From the NCBI GenBank assembly GCA_964393795.1, contig CAYMWA010000203.1, positions 1-5,558 of the forward strand: a DNA stretch of 5,558 bases, read 5' to 3'. This DNA is from Chryseosolibacter sp964393795. Its GTDB lineage: Bacteria; Bacteroidota; Bacteroidia; Cytophagales; Cyclobacteriaceae. Every line of letters starts with the position of its first letter. Position 1 is the stretch's first letter. This document shows positions 5,504 to 5,558 of the stretch, piece after piece. A program made the translations under genes and the position numbers. The notes under the pieces were generated by a model that worked only from the letters and a program-made list of their open reading frames with translations, was not told the origin of the DNA and made no database searches.

Positions 5504-5558
5504 AGGCCTGCCTGCCGGCGCGCAAGCCTTGAGCCTCGGCAGGCAGGCCTGCCTGCCG
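5504..5558. repeat. GC-rich palindromic element, cut by the window edge
   Basis: The 14-mer AGGCCTGCCTGCCG occurs at 5504-5517, inverted at 5537-5550, and again direct at 5545-5558, where the window ends. The first two copies make a perfect 14-bp stem around 19 nt that itself holds the small palindrome CAAGCCTTG. The last two overlap at the AGGCCT palindrome. Base composition contrasts sharply with the GT-rich octamer array just before it. It resembles a dispersed REP-like intergenic palindrome, but one locus cannot show that. Confidence 0.75.

Overview
The window looks like chromosomal DNA of a Bacteroidota bacterium, plausibly Cytophagales. The lineage is inferred from three things: a DUF5916-type outer-membrane protein with an N-terminal CBM9-like domain, a small conserved protein type I associate with Bacteroidota, and a TAnnTTTG-type promoter element. 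No phage, plasmid, transposase, CRISPR or defence genes are visible, and I found no undescribed multi-gene system.

There are six genes, strictly alternating in strand (- + - + - +), so no two form an operon. In order they are: an A-type (IscA/HesB) Fe-S carrier (56-382, -); methylmalonyl-CoA epimerase (564-977, +); a 50-residue lipoprotein (1140-1292, -), short enough to be missed by usual ORF cut-offs; thiamine-monophosphate kinase ThiL (1414-2451, +); a conserved 120-residue protein of unknown function (2547-2909, -); and the 747-residue CBM9-like/DUF5916 outer-membrane protein (3053-5296, +). The three core-metabolism genes (Fe-S assembly, propionate/methylmalonyl-CoA metabolism, thiamine diphosphate synthesis) share no pathway, so they are probably neighbours by chance.

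The most notable signal is non-coding. Each of the six stop codons overlaps, abuts or lies within about 10 nt of a short-period repeat (7-10 nt period), while the three divergent promoter gaps (383-563, 1293-1413, 2910-3052) have no such repeats. Repeat sequences differ between loci (GGTCAGT/GGTGAGT, CAGTTGA, CACTRAGR-like, TTGRGGTG), but the layout is the same. At the two convergent loci the two gene ends carry inverted copies of the same repeat, giving 32-nt and 18-nt complementary arms. They may act as bidirectional 3'-end or terminator elements; some units also place stop codons in several frames. The right edge (5504-5558) enters a separate GC-rich element in which a 14-mer occurs three times, and the window cuts it off.
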